This document shows, one piece after another, positions 1 through 7,694 of a stretch of DNA of 64,000 nucleotides. The first letter of the stretch is position 1, and each line of letters begins with the position of its first letter. The stretch covers positions 4,384,501 to 4,448,500 of the forward strand of contig NZ_JACHMZ010000001.1 of the NCBI RefSeq assembly GCF_014205165.1, given 5' to 3'. The notes under the pieces are model-generated. The model did no database searches, had not been told where the DNA came from, and saw nothing but the letters and a program-made list of their open reading frames with translations. Both the position numbers and the translations under genes were made by a program. The DNA is from Micromonospora carbonacea (GTDB lineage: Bacteria; Actinomycetota; Actinomycetes; Mycobacteriales; Micromonosporaceae).

Positions 1-208
1 CGGCGGCACGATCACCCGCAGATGCAGCACAGCTCGCTCCCCAGGAGATGGGCCGGGCCCCACGCCCGCGCAGACCATACCCGGCCCCGGGGCCGCGCGC
101 CGCCGGCCGGGGCCGTAACGCGGCACGGGGCCCCGGGGTTAGTGGGACGAGGACCACGAGCGGGCGGGGGATCCGTCGTCGGTCCGACCGCAGACGAAGG
201 GGTCGACG

Positions 209-1558
209 TTGGCCAACCCAGCGCCGGGCGGCCGGTGGTCCGGCCTGTCGAGGGTGAGCTGGTTCCTCGCCGGCCTGGCCATGACCTCGCTCGCGCAGTG
301 GACCATCGTCACGGTGCTCGCCCGGGCCGGCAGCCCCGGCCTGGTCGGCCAGTACGCCCTCGGTCTCGCGGTCGGCGCGCCGGTGGTCCTGGTCTGCGGG
401 CTCGGGCTCCAGCCGGTCCTGGTCACCGACGTGGCCGGCCGGTTCACCTTCCACGAGTACCTGCGGCTGCGGCTGGCCGGGATGGCGGTGGCGCTCCTCG
501 CGATCGGCGTCGTCGCGTACGCGATGGGCTCGGGGGGTGGGCCCGTCGTCCTGCTCGTCGGCGTGGCGAAGGCGCTCGACGCGGTCGGCGAGATCTACTT
601 CGGCATCCTGCAACGCCGCCGCGCGATGCGTACCGTCGGGTTGTCGATGGCCCTCAACGCCGCGCTCTCGGTCGTCGTCACCACGGGCCTGCTCCTGGCG
701 ACGGGCAGCGTCGCCGTCGCGGCCCTCGGCTCGGTCGCCGGCTCGGCGCTCGGCTCCGTCGGCTACCCCCGGTGGGTGGTCCGCCCGGACCTGCGGCGGG
801 CCGCCGGGGCGGGCGGGTGGGCGGCGCTGCGCCGGCAGCGCCGGCTGGTCGTCACCGCCCTGCCCGTCGGCTTCGCCTACAGCCTCACCTCGTTCACCGG
901 CAACGTGCCGATGTACGTCGTGCAGCACGAGCTGGGCGCGCAGGCGCTGGGGGTGTTCGCCGCGCTGAGCTACGCGACGATGGGGGCGAACCTCCTCTAC
1001 GCCGCGATGTACCAGGTGCTCCTGCACCGGATGGCCGAGCTGGCCGGCGCGGGGCGGCTGCGGGCGCTGCGCGGCCTGGTCGTCCGGCTCGTGCTGGGCT
1101 CGCTGCTGTTCGGGCTGGCGGGCGCGCTGGTCGCCCGGCTGGCCGGCGAGGTGGTGCTGGGGCTGCTCTACGGGCGCGACTACTCCCGGCACTGGCCGGT
1201 GCTGGTGGTCCTCGCGCTGGGCATCGGCGCGAGCGGCGCGCTGTACTTCGTCAACGCCGCGTTGCTGGCGCTGCACCGCTTCCAGCACCACCTGACGGCG
1301 ACCCTGCCCACGCTCGGGCTCGTCGCGGCGGCGAGCCTGCTGCTGGTCCCCCGGCACGGGCTGATCGGCGCGGCGTCGGCCGCCGTCCTGGCGCTGGTGG
1401 TGGAGGCCGTCACGAAGACGCTGCTGCTGCGGCACGCGCTGGCCCGGGCGGTTGGTGGGCCCGGCACGCCGCCGCCGGGCGACGGGGGGCCGCGGGACCG
1501 GCCGGCCGCAGGACCGGTGCCGCCGGAACGGAGTAACGTACCCAAAGTCACCATATAA
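209..1558 (+). CDS. Wzx-like polysaccharide flippase (MATE/MOP superfamily)
   Basis: A 449-residue polytopic membrane protein with about twelve hydrophobic segments separated by short Arg-rich loops, matching oligosaccharide flippases in length and layout. The family moves undecaprenyl-diphosphate-linked repeat units across the cytoplasmic membrane before Wzy polymerisation. The start is the TTG at 209, preceded by a GAAGGGG Shine-Dalgarno-like stretch. The C-terminal 40 residues are a Gly/Pro-rich cytoplasmic tail. It is followed after 34 bases by a glycosyltransferase on the same strand, so it probably heads the left operon of the polysaccharide locus. A second flippase at 18412-19896 is at most distantly related. 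The family assignment rests on topology and context rather than on a unique motif. Confidence 0.8.
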   Translation: MANPAPGGRWSGLSRVSWFLAGLAMTSLAQWTIVTVLARAGSPGLVGQYALGLAVGAPVVLVCGLGLQPVLVTDVAGRFTFHEYLRLRLAGMAVALLAIGVVAYAMGSGGGPVVLLVGVAKALDAVGEIYFGILQRRRAMRTVGLSMALNAALSVVVTTGLLLATGSVAVAALGSVAGSALGSVGYPRWVVRPDLRRAAGAGGWAALRRQRRLVVTALPVGFAYSLTSFTGNVPMYVVQHELGAQALGVFAALSYATMGANLLYAAMYQVLLHRMAELAGAGRLRALRGLVVRLVLGSLLFGLAGALVARLAGEVVLGLLYGRDYSRHWPVLVVLALGIGASGALYFVNAALLALHRFQHHLTATLPTLGLVAAASLLLVPRHGLIGAASAAVLALVVEAVTKTLLLRHALARAVGGPGTPPPGDGGPRDRPAAGPVPPERSNVPKVTI

Positions 1559-1592
1559 CCGCGTACCTGACATCTTGGACAGTGAGCTATCG

Positions 1593-2804
1593 ATGACCTG
1601 CCTCGCCATCGTCACGGAGTACCGATTCGTCCGCACTCCCGAGGGACGGCTGTGGGTCGGGGTCGGCCCGGAGTACGACATCTGGACCCGCTACCTCGCG
1701 GCCTTCGACCGGGTCCGGGTCGTCGCCCGGGTCCAGGACGTCGGGGAACGGCCGCCGGGGGTCGCCCGGGTCGACGGGCCGGGCGTCGAGGTGTGGCCGC
1801 TGCCGTACTACGTGGGGGCGGCCGGGTTCCTCGCCCACGCGACGCGGATCCGGCGGTCGGCGCTGGCGGGCACCGAGGACGCCGACGTCGTCATGCTCCG
1901 GGTGCCCTCCCCCATCGCCAACACCATCAGCGGCCACCTCGACCGCCGCCAGCGGCCCTACTGCCTGGAGGTCGTCGGCGACCCCGACGCCGTGCTGTCG
2001 CGCGGGGTCGTCGACCACCCGCTGCGTCCCCTCCTGCGCCGCTGGGCCACCGCCGCGATGCGGCGGCAGTGCCGGCGGGCGGCGGCGGCCGTGTACGAGA
2101 CCGGACGCACCCTCCAGGCGCGGTACCCGGCGCGGGACGGGTCCCCCAGCGAAGGCATCTCCTCCGTCGAGCTGCCACCCGCCGCCTTCGCGGCCGCCCC
2201 CCGGACGCACGACGCCCCGCCGGGGCGGGCGGTCCTGGTCTCGGTCGGCACGCTCGACCAGTTGTACAAGGGCGTCGACATCCTCATCGAGGCGCTGGCC
2301 CTCCTCGGCGACGGGGCGGCGCACCGGCTCGTGCACGTCGGCCGGGGGCGCTACCTGCCCAGGCTGCGCCGGCTCGCCGAGGAGCGGGGCGTCGCCGACC
2401 GGGTCGAGTTCGCCGGCTGGCTGCCCACCCCCGACGACCTCCGGCGGCGGCTCGACCAGGCCGACCTGTTCGTCATGCCGTCGCGCACCGAGGGGCTGCC
2501 CCGGGCCCTGATCGAGGCCATGGCCCGGGGCCTGCCCGCGATCGGCTCGGCCGTCGGCGGGATCCCCGAGCTGCTGCCGCCCGACTGCCTGGTGCCGCCG
2601 GGCGACCCCGCCGCGCTGGCGGCGGCCCTGCGCGGGATGCTGTCCGACCCGTGCCGGCTGAGCCGGGCGTCGGCGCGCAACCTCGCCGCCGCCCGCGCGT
2701 TCGGGGCGGACGTGCTGGCCGCCCGGCGCACCGCCTTCTACCGCTCCCTGCGCCACCTCGGGGCCGCCCCCGCCGCGCGGGTGGGCGTGTCCGCCGAGGG
2801 CTGA
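1593..2804 (+). CDS. Glycosyltransferase family 4 protein
   Basis: A 403-residue GT4 (GT-B fold) transferase that should add one sugar to the lipid-linked repeat unit on the cytoplasmic face. The N-terminal acceptor half opens with a beta strand and a TEYRF motif. The C-terminal donor half carries the YKGVD segment and the family signature SRTEGLPRALIEAMARG, with the two nucleotide-sugar-binding glutamates. The ATG at 1593 is preferred because upstream in-frame residues are non-homologous low-complexity sequence. It is clearly paralogous to the GT4 at 5379-6563: both share the TEYR opening, the YDIW-RYL-AFD segment and the donor signature. The specific donor and acceptor sugars cannot be told from sequence. 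Confidence 0.85.
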   Translation: MTCLAIVTEYRFVRTPEGRLWVGVGPEYDIWTRYLAAFDRVRVVARVQDVGERPPGVARVDGPGVEVWPLPYYVGAAGFLAHATRIRRSALAGTEDADVVMLRVPSPIANTISGHLDRRQRPYCLEVVGDPDAVLSRGVVDHPLRPLLRRWATAAMRRQCRRAAAAVYETGRTLQARYPARDGSPSEGISSVELPPAAFAAAPRTHDAPPGRAVLVSVGTLDQLYKGVDILIEALALLGDGAAHRLVHVGRGRYLPRLRRLAEERGVADRVEFAGWLPTPDDLRRRLDQADLFVMPSRTEGLPRALIEAMARGLPAIGSAVGGIPELLPPDCLVPPGDPAALAAALRGMLSDPCRLSRASARNLAAARAFGADVLAARRTAFYRSLRHLGAAPAARVGVSAEG

Positions 2805-2831
2805 GGGACGCAGGGAGCGCGGCCGGGGCGA

Positions 2832-2881
2832 CCACTTTGGCCATTGGCCAGTTTTATTGTGATCAAAACTGATAAAAGTGG
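2832..2881 (+). promoter_or_regulatory. AT-rich nested inverted repeat upstream of the amino-sugar operon
   Basis: This is an unusually AT-rich island for the locus. CCACTTT (2832-2838) pairs with AAAGTGG (2875-2881). Inside it CAGTTTT (2849-2855) pairs with AAAACTG (2865-2871), and GGCC-ATT-GGCC also lies within. TGATAAAAG near its right end resembles an extended -10 element. It may be a promoter/operator or an RNA structure controlling the downstream leader ORF and aminotransferase; the sequence does not decide between these. Confidence 0.45.
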
Positions 2882-2913
2882 AATGTCACATGAAATATCC
2901 ACGGGAGTCCACC

Positions 2914-2973
2914 ATGAACGCTCGCCGACCCGCAGTCCGGCCTCGTGCCACGTCCCCGAGTGAGCCGACGTGA
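2914..2973 (+). CDS. Possible 19-residue leader peptide coupled to the aminotransferase gene
   Basis: A short ATG-started ORF preceded by a well placed GGGAG Shine-Dalgarno sequence (CACGGGAGTCCACC before the ATG). Its product would be an Arg/Pro-rich 19-mer beginning MNARRPAVRP. Its TGA stop at 2971-2973 overlaps the GTG start of the aminotransferase (2970-2972) in a GTGA junction, the same arrangement seen between the other genes of this operon. The downstream GTG has no strong Shine-Dalgarno of its own, so translation may be coupled. No homology is recognised, and it could equally be a chance ORF in a 5' leader. Confidence 0.4.
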   Translation: MNARRPAVRPRATSPSEPT

Positions 2974-4103
2974 CGGGCCGGATCGCGCTGTTCCAGCCCG
3001 ACGTCGGCCCGCTCGAGGAGTCGTTCCTGCTGCGCGCCTTCCGCTCCGGCTGGCCGGGGCCAGCCGGCCCCGAGACGGAGGCGTTCGAGGCCGAGATCGC
3101 CGGGCGGGCGGGGGTCCGGCACGCCGTCGGGGTCAGCTCGGGGACGGCCGCGCTGCACCTGGCGCTGCTCGCCTGCGGCGCGGGCCCCGGCACCGTCGTC
3201 GTGGTGCCGACGCTCACCTTCGCCGCGACGGCCAACGCGGCCGTCTACACCGGGGCCCGGCCCGTCTTCGTCGACAGCGACCCCGCCACCGGCAACGTCG
3301 ACCCGGACCTGCTGGCCGACCTGCTCGACCGCCTGGCCGCCGCCGGCGTCCGGGTCGCCGCCGTGATGTCGGTCGACCTCAACGGCACCTGCGCGGACTA
3401 CTCGCGGCTGCGCCCGGTCTGCCGGGCGGCCGGGGTGCCCCTGGTGGAGGACGCCGCCCAGGCCCTCGGGTCGACCCACGACGGCGAGCCGGCCGGGTCC
3501 TTCGGCTCGCTCGGCACCTTCTCCTTCAGCTGGAACAAGGTCATCACCACCTCGGCGGGCGGGATGGTGGTGACGGACGACGCGGCGCTCGCGGCCCGCT
3601 GCCGGCACCTGTCGACCCAGGCCCGCGAGCCGGTGACGCACTACGAGCACCGGGACGTCGGCTACAACTACCGGCTGAGCAACCTGCTCGCCGCCGTCGG
3701 CCGGGCGCAGCTCCGCCGGCTGGACGAGATGATCGAGCGCCGCCGCCGGCTACGCGAGCGGTACGCGAAGCTGTTCGCCGCCGTCCCCGGCACCCGGATC
3801 GTCGGCGACGGCGACCCCGGTGCGAACTGCTGGCTGACGTCGGTGGCGGTGGACCCCGAGGTGGCCGGCTGGGGGGCGGGGCACCTGGGCCGCCACCTGG
3901 CCCGGCGGGGCGTCGAGACGCGGCCGATGTGGAAGCCGATGCACCGCCAGCCCGTCTTCGCCGGCCACGACGCCGTGGTCACCGGCGTCGCCGACCGGCT
4001 CTTCGCGCGCAGCGTCTCGCTGCCCAGCGGATCGAGCCTGACCGACGCCGACGCCGAGCGCCTCTTCGCGGCGCTCGAGGAGTTCCTGGAGGAACGGGGA
4101 TGA
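2970..4103 (+). CDS. DegT/DnrJ/EryC1/StrS family PLP aminotransferase (PglE-like)
   Basis: A 377-residue sugar aminotransferase of fold type I that converts a keto-sugar nucleotide to an amino sugar. It shows the SSGTAALHLAL segment near residues 56-66, the EDAAQ motif with Asp161, and the PLP-binding lysine Lys190 in FSWNK. The GTG start at 2970 overlaps the stop of a short leader ORF. The gene overlaps the next one by ATGA and is followed by a PglC-like and a PglD-like gene. This order resembles the bacillosamine modules, where PglE aminates C4 of UDP-4-keto-6-deoxy-GlcNAc. The exact substrate is inferred from context only, because no dedicated PglF-type 4,6-dehydratase lies beside it. Confidence 0.85.
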   Translation: MTGRIALFQPDVGPLEESFLLRAFRSGWPGPAGPETEAFEAEIAGRAGVRHAVGVSSGTAALHLALLACGAGPGTVVVVPTLTFAATANAAVYTGARPVFVDSDPATGNVDPDLLADLLDRLAAAGVRVAAVMSVDLNGTCADYSRLRPVCRAAGVPLVEDAAQALGSTHDGEPAGSFGSLGTFSFSWNKVITTSAGGMVVTDDAALAARCRHLSTQAREPVTHYEHRDVGYNYRLSNLLAAVGRAQLRRLDEMIERRRRLRERYAKLFAAVPGTRIVGDGDPGANCWLTSVAVDPEVAGWGAGHLGRHLARRGVETRPMWKPMHRQPVFAGHDAVVTGVADRLFARSVSLPSGSSLTDADAERLFAALEEFLEERG

Positions 4104-4741
4104 GCCGGGATCGCTACGAGCGGATCAAACGCGTCCTCGACGTGACCGTGGCGGCGCTGGTGCTCGTCCTGGCCGCCCCGGTGATGGCGGCGACCGCCCT
4201 GGCCATCGCCCTGACCATGGGTCGGCCGGTGCTGTTCCGCCAGTCCCGCCCCGGGCTGCACGGCGAGCTGTTCGAGCTGGTCAAGTTCCGGTCCATGCGG
4301 GCCGAGGGCGACCCGCTGTCGCCCCTGCACGACGCCAGGCGGATGACCCCGCTGGGCCGTTGGCTGCGGGCCACCAGCCTGGACGAGCTGCCCTCGCTGT
4401 GGAACGTGCTGCGGGGCGACATGAGCCTCGTCGGGCCGCGCCCCCTGCTGCCGCAGTACGTGCCGCGCTACACCGCCGAGCAGTTCCGCCGCCACGAGGT
4501 CCGCCCGGGCGTCACCGGCCTGCAACAGGTACGCGGCCGCAACGCCCTCGCCTGGGAGGAGCGCTTCATGCTCGACGTCTGGTACGTCGAGCACCGCAGC
4601 CTCCTGCTGGACCTGCGCATCCTCGCCTGGACGGTGGTCACCGTGCTGCGCCGCGACGGCATCACGGCGCCCGGCAGCGCGACCGCCCACGAGTACCGGG
4701 GCGTCCCGGTGCCCGACCGCACGCGGGAGCCCGCCCGGTGA
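4100..4741 (+). CDS. Monotopic phosphoglycosyl transferase, sugar transferase family (PglC-like)
   Basis: A 213-residue small-form bacterial sugar transferase. It should transfer a sugar-1-phosphate from a UDP-sugar to undecaprenyl phosphate and so start repeat-unit assembly. One hydrophobic re-entrant segment lies at about residues 10-40. It is followed by the KFRSMR motif, the catalytic Asp-Glu dyad in SLDELPSLWNV, the LVGPRPL motif and RPGVTGLQQV. It lacks the extra N-terminal membrane domain of the long WcaJ/WbaP type. Its start overlaps the aminotransferase stop (ATGA) and its end overlaps the acetyltransferase start (GTGA), pointing to translational coupling. The loaded sugar is likely the product of the flanking enzymes, by analogy with PglC. 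Confidence 0.88.
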   Translation: MSRDRYERIKRVLDVTVAALVLVLAAPVMAATALAIALTMGRPVLFRQSRPGLHGELFELVKFRSMRAEGDPLSPLHDARRMTPLGRWLRATSLDELPSLWNVLRGDMSLVGPRPLLPQYVPRYTAEQFRRHEVRPGVTGLQQVRGRNALAWEERFMLDVWYVEHRSLLLDLRILAWTVVTVLRRDGITAPGSATAHEYRGVPVPDRTREPAR

Positions 4742-5382
4742 GCCCGGATTTGGTGATCGTCGGGTGCGGCGGCCACGGCCGGGAGCTCCTCGGCATCGTC
4801 CGGGCGGTCAACGACGCGGCGGCCGGCGGCCCGGTCTGGCAGGTGCGGGGGTTCGTCGACGACGACCCGACGGAGGAGAACCGCAAGCGGGTGCAGCGGC
4901 TCGGCGTGCCGTGGCTGGGCCCGGTGCCGTCCCTGGCCGACGCCGGGGGCGCGCACGTGGTGGTCGGCGTCGGCGACCCCCGGGCGCGCGGGCGGGTCGC
5001 CCGCCGGGTCGACGCGTACGGGCTGCCGGCGGCGGTGCTGGTCCACCCGGACGCCACCCTCGGCGCGGACGCCCGCGTCGGCGAGGGGACGGTGCTGTTC
5101 GCCGGCGCCCGGGTGACCACCAACGTGACGCTGGGCCGGCACGTGCACCTGAACCAGAACGCGGCGGTCGGGCACGACTGCGTGTTCGGCGACCACGTGT
5201 CGGTCAACCCGCTCGCCGCCGTCTCCGGCGGCTGCCGGCTCGACCCGGACGTGCTGATCGGGGCGGGCGCGGTGGTCCTCCAGGGGCTCCGGGTGGGCGC
5301 GGGCGCGACCGTCGGCGCGGCGGCCTGCGTGGTACGCGACGTGCCGCCCGGCGTGGTGGTGAAGGGGGTGCCGGCGAGGTGA
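4738..5382 (+). CDS. NeuD/PglD-family sugar O/N-acetyltransferase
   Basis: A 214-residue two-domain enzyme. An N-terminal Rossmann-like domain starts with VIVGCGGHGREL, and a C-terminal left-handed beta-helix of hexapeptide repeats runs from about residue 100 to the end. The likely catalytic histidine is in AAVGHDC, as in PglD, which acetylates the 4-amino group of UDP-4-amino-6-deoxy-GlcNAc using acetyl-CoA. The GTG start at 4738 overlaps the stop of the phosphoglycosyl transferase, and the gene's own stop overlaps the next GTG. The amino-sugar role is inferred from the preceding aminotransferase; the family also includes O-acetyltransferases of sialic acid pathways. Confidence 0.83.
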   Translation: MSPDLVIVGCGGHGRELLGIVRAVNDAAAGGPVWQVRGFVDDDPTEENRKRVQRLGVPWLGPVPSLADAGGAHVVVGVGDPRARGRVARRVDAYGLPAAVLVHPDATLGADARVGEGTVLFAGARVTTNVTLGRHVHLNQNAAVGHDCVFGDHVSVNPLAAVSGGCRLDPDVLIGAGAVVLQGLRVGAGATVGAAACVVRDVPPGVVVKGVPAR

Positions 5383-6563
5383 GGGTCGTCGTCACCACCG
5401 AGTACCGCTACGCCGTCACGCCCGACGGCCGGGTCTGGACGTCGCACACGCACGGCTACGACATCTGGCGGCGCTACCTCTCGGCCTTCGACGAGGTGCG
5501 CGTGGTGGCCCGGGTCGCCGCGCAGCCCCGGGTGCCGGAGACGGCGCTACGGGTCGACGGCCCCGGGGTCACGGTGCACCCGGTGCCGCACTACGTCGGG
5601 CCGCAGCAGTACCTGCGCCAGCGGGTGCCGATCGGCCGCGCCATGGCGACCGCCGCCGGGCGCGACGACGCGGTGATCCTGCGGGTGCCCTCCGCGCTGG
5701 GCTCCCTGCTGGCCGGCGTCCGCCGCCGGCACGGCCTGCCGTACGCCTTGGAGGTCGTGGGCGACCCGTACGACGTGCTCGCGCCCGGGGTGGTCCGGCA
5801 TCCGCTGCGGCCCCTGCTGCGCCAGCGCTTCGCGACCCGGCTGCGCCGCGAGTGCGGCTCGGCGGTCGCCGTCTCCTACGTGACGGCGGACTATCTCCAG
5901 GCCCGCTACCCGGCGGCCCCCCACGCGCCGACGGTCAACGTGTCGAGCATCGACCTGCCGCCCGAGGCGTTCACCGCCGCCCCGCGGGCCGTCCGGGCCG
6001 ATGCCGGCGGCGAACGCACGCTCATCTCGATCGGGACGCTCGACCAGCTCTACAAGGGCGTCGACACGCTCGTCGAGGCGGTGGCCCGGCTGGCGGCGCG
6101 CGGGGTCGACGTCCGGCTCGTCCACGCCGGCGCCGGCCGGTTCGCCGGGCACCTGGCGGCCCTGGCCGGGGCGCGGGGCGTCGCCGACCGGGTGACGTTC
6201 GCCGGCTGGGTGGCCCCCGGCGCGCCGCTGCACGCCCTCCTCGACGCGGCCGACCTGGCGGTCATGCCGTCGCGGACCGAGGGGCTGCCGCGCGCGCTGA
6301 TCGAGGCCATGGCCCGCGCGCTGCCGGCGATCGGCACCGCCGTCGGCGGCATCCCGGAGCTGCTCGCGCCCGAGGACCTGGTCGGCCCCGACGACCCCGG
6401 GGCGCTGGCGGAGGCGATCGCCCGGATGCTGGCCGACCCGGACCGGATGGCGCGCGCCTCGGCCCGCAACCTCGCCCACGCCCGGCGCTACTCCCGAGAC
6501 TCCCTGGAGCCCCGGCGGCACGCCTTCTACCGGTCGGTGCGCGAGGCCACGGCCCGGCGCTGA
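5379..6563 (+). CDS. Glycosyltransferase family 4 protein (paralogue of 1593-2804)
   Basis: A 394-residue GT4 enzyme with the same architecture as the transferase at 1593-2804. It has a VTTEYRYAVTPDGR opening, a YDIWRRYLSAFD segment, the YKGVD loop and the donor-site signature SRTEGLPRALIEAMARA. The GTG start at 5379 overlaps the preceding stop, so it is the last gene of a coupled five-gene run. The two paralogues bracket the aminotransferase/PGT/acetyltransferase trio, which suggests gene duplication followed by specialisation for successive sugars of one repeat unit. The individual linkage formed is unknown. A strong hairpin follows 92 bases downstream. Confidence 0.85.
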   Translation: MRVVVTTEYRYAVTPDGRVWTSHTHGYDIWRRYLSAFDEVRVVARVAAQPRVPETALRVDGPGVTVHPVPHYVGPQQYLRQRVPIGRAMATAAGRDDAVILRVPSALGSLLAGVRRRHGLPYALEVVGDPYDVLAPGVVRHPLRPLLRQRFATRLRRECGSAVAVSYVTADYLQARYPAAPHAPTVNVSSIDLPPEAFTAAPRAVRADAGGERTLISIGTLDQLYKGVDTLVEAVARLAARGVDVRLVHAGAGRFAGHLAALAGARGVADRVTFAGWVAPGAPLHALLDAADLAVMPSRTEGLPRALIEAMARALPAIGTAVGGIPELLAPEDLVGPDDPGALAEAIARMLADPDRMARASARNLAHARRYSRDSLEPRRHAFYRSVREATARR

Positions 6564-6654
6564 GCGGCGCTCACGCCGGGGAGTGTCCGCTCGGGGCGCG
6601 GCCCCGGCCCGCCGACGTGTCACCGTCCCCCGCACGGCCACGGCCGCCATCCGC

Positions 6655-6691
6655 GGCGGTGGCGGGAGCCGACCGCGCTCCCGCCACCGCC
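6655..6691. terminator. Bidirectional hairpin terminator between convergent genes
   Basis: A perfect 15-bp stem (6655-6669 pairing with 6677-6691, starting GGCGGTGGCGGGAGC) with a 7-base loop sits between the convergent GT4 and epimerase genes. There is no clear U-tract, as is common for actinomycete terminators. Confidence 0.7.
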
Positions 6692-6704
6692 CTGCGTCTC
6701 TTCG

Positions 6705-7694
6705 TCACCGGCCGCGGGCGTCCACCGTCCCGGCGCGCCAGGCGCGGTACCAGTCGAAGGTCCGACGTACCCCGTCCTCCAGCGGCACCACCGGCTCGAA
6801 GCCGGTCAGCCGGCGCAGCGTCGCCAGGTCGGGGCAGCGGCGGTGCACCGACCCGGGCGGCGCGGGCATCGGTTGCAGGACCGGGGCCGCGTCGGCGACC
6901 CGCAGCACCAGCTTGGCCAGGTCGCCGATGTTGGTCTGCTCGGCGTCGTTGCCGACGTGCACGATCTCGCCGGCCGCGGCCGGGCAGCGCATCAGCCGCA
7001 GCACCGCCTCGACCGCGTCGTCGACGTGGCAGAACGCGCGGTACTGGTCGGCGCCCCACACCCGGAACGGGTCCTCCCCGTCGAGGGCGCGCAGCGACAT
7101 CTCCGGGATGACGTGGTCCGTGCCCATCCTCGGGCCGTAGACGTTGTGGAAGCGGCCGACCGTGGCGGCGCAGCGTCGGGCGCGGGCGGCGTGCACGAAG
7201 GCGGCCTCGCCGAGCAGCTTGCTGATCGCGTACGAGAACCGGGGCGACGTGACGTCGGTGATCATGACGGGGACGTCCTCGGCCGTCGGCACCGGCACGA
7301 CGCGGGCGTCGACGCCGCCGGCGTACACCTCGCTGGTGGAGCTGAAGAAGACCCGGTCGCCGGGCTCGACCCAGTCCAGCAGGTGCAGCGCCGTCAGGGT
7401 GTTGACCCGGATCACCCGCGTCGGATCGGCCTCGACGTTGCGCACCCCGACCACGGCGGCGAGCAGGTAGATCTCGTCGCAGCCGCGCGGCAGCGCCGCC
7501 CAGGCCTGCGGCCGGGTCAGGTCCGCCGAGACGACCTCGACGGCCGGGTCGTCACGCAGCGCGCCGAGGCGCTCGTCGTCGCGGCCCCGGGAGAAGTCGT
7601 CGACGACGACCACGCGGTGACCGTCGGCGAGCAGCCGCTCGGTCAGGTGCAGGCCGATGAAGCCCGCGCCGCCGAGGACGAGGGCCCGCCTCAC
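6705..7694 (-). CDS. NAD-dependent epimerase/dehydratase (extended SDR)
   Basis: A 329-residue extended SDR acting on nucleotide sugars. The Rossmann motif GGAGFIG lies at the N-terminus, a Ser/Thr-rich strand FFSSTSEVY follows, and the catalytic YxxxK is seen as YAISK. The C-terminal sugar-binding half is normal for the family. The GTG start (7694-7692) overlaps the stop of the upstream dehydrogenase gene, so it is the last gene of the minus-strand nucleotide-sugar operon. Working behind a 6-dehydrogenase it could be a UDP-glucuronate decarboxylase or a uronate 4-epimerase. The sequence alone does not separate these. Confidence 0.8.
   Translation of the reverse strand: MRRALVLGGAGFIGLHLTERLLADGHRVVVVDDFSRGRDDERLGALRDDPAVEVVSADLTRPQAWAALPRGCDEIYLLAAVVGVRNVEADPTRVIRVNTLTALHLLDWVEPGDRVFFSSTSEVYAGGVDARVVPVPTAEDVPVMITDVTSPRFSYAISKLLGEAAFVHAARARRCAATVGRFHNVYGPRMGTDHVIPEMSLRALDGEDPFRVWGADQYRAFCHVDDAVEAVLRLMRCPAAAGEIVHVGNDAEQTNIGDLAKLVLRVADAAPVLQPMPAPPGSVHRRCPDLATLRRLTGFEPVVPLEDGVRRTFDWYRAWRAGTVDARGR

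Noticed and set aside
22..1536. Long Arg/Pro/Gly-rich ORF on the plus strand over the flippase gene
   Set aside because: Composition is that of a GC-rich shadow frame with no hydrophobic segments or motif; the flippase frame at 209-1558 is coherent.
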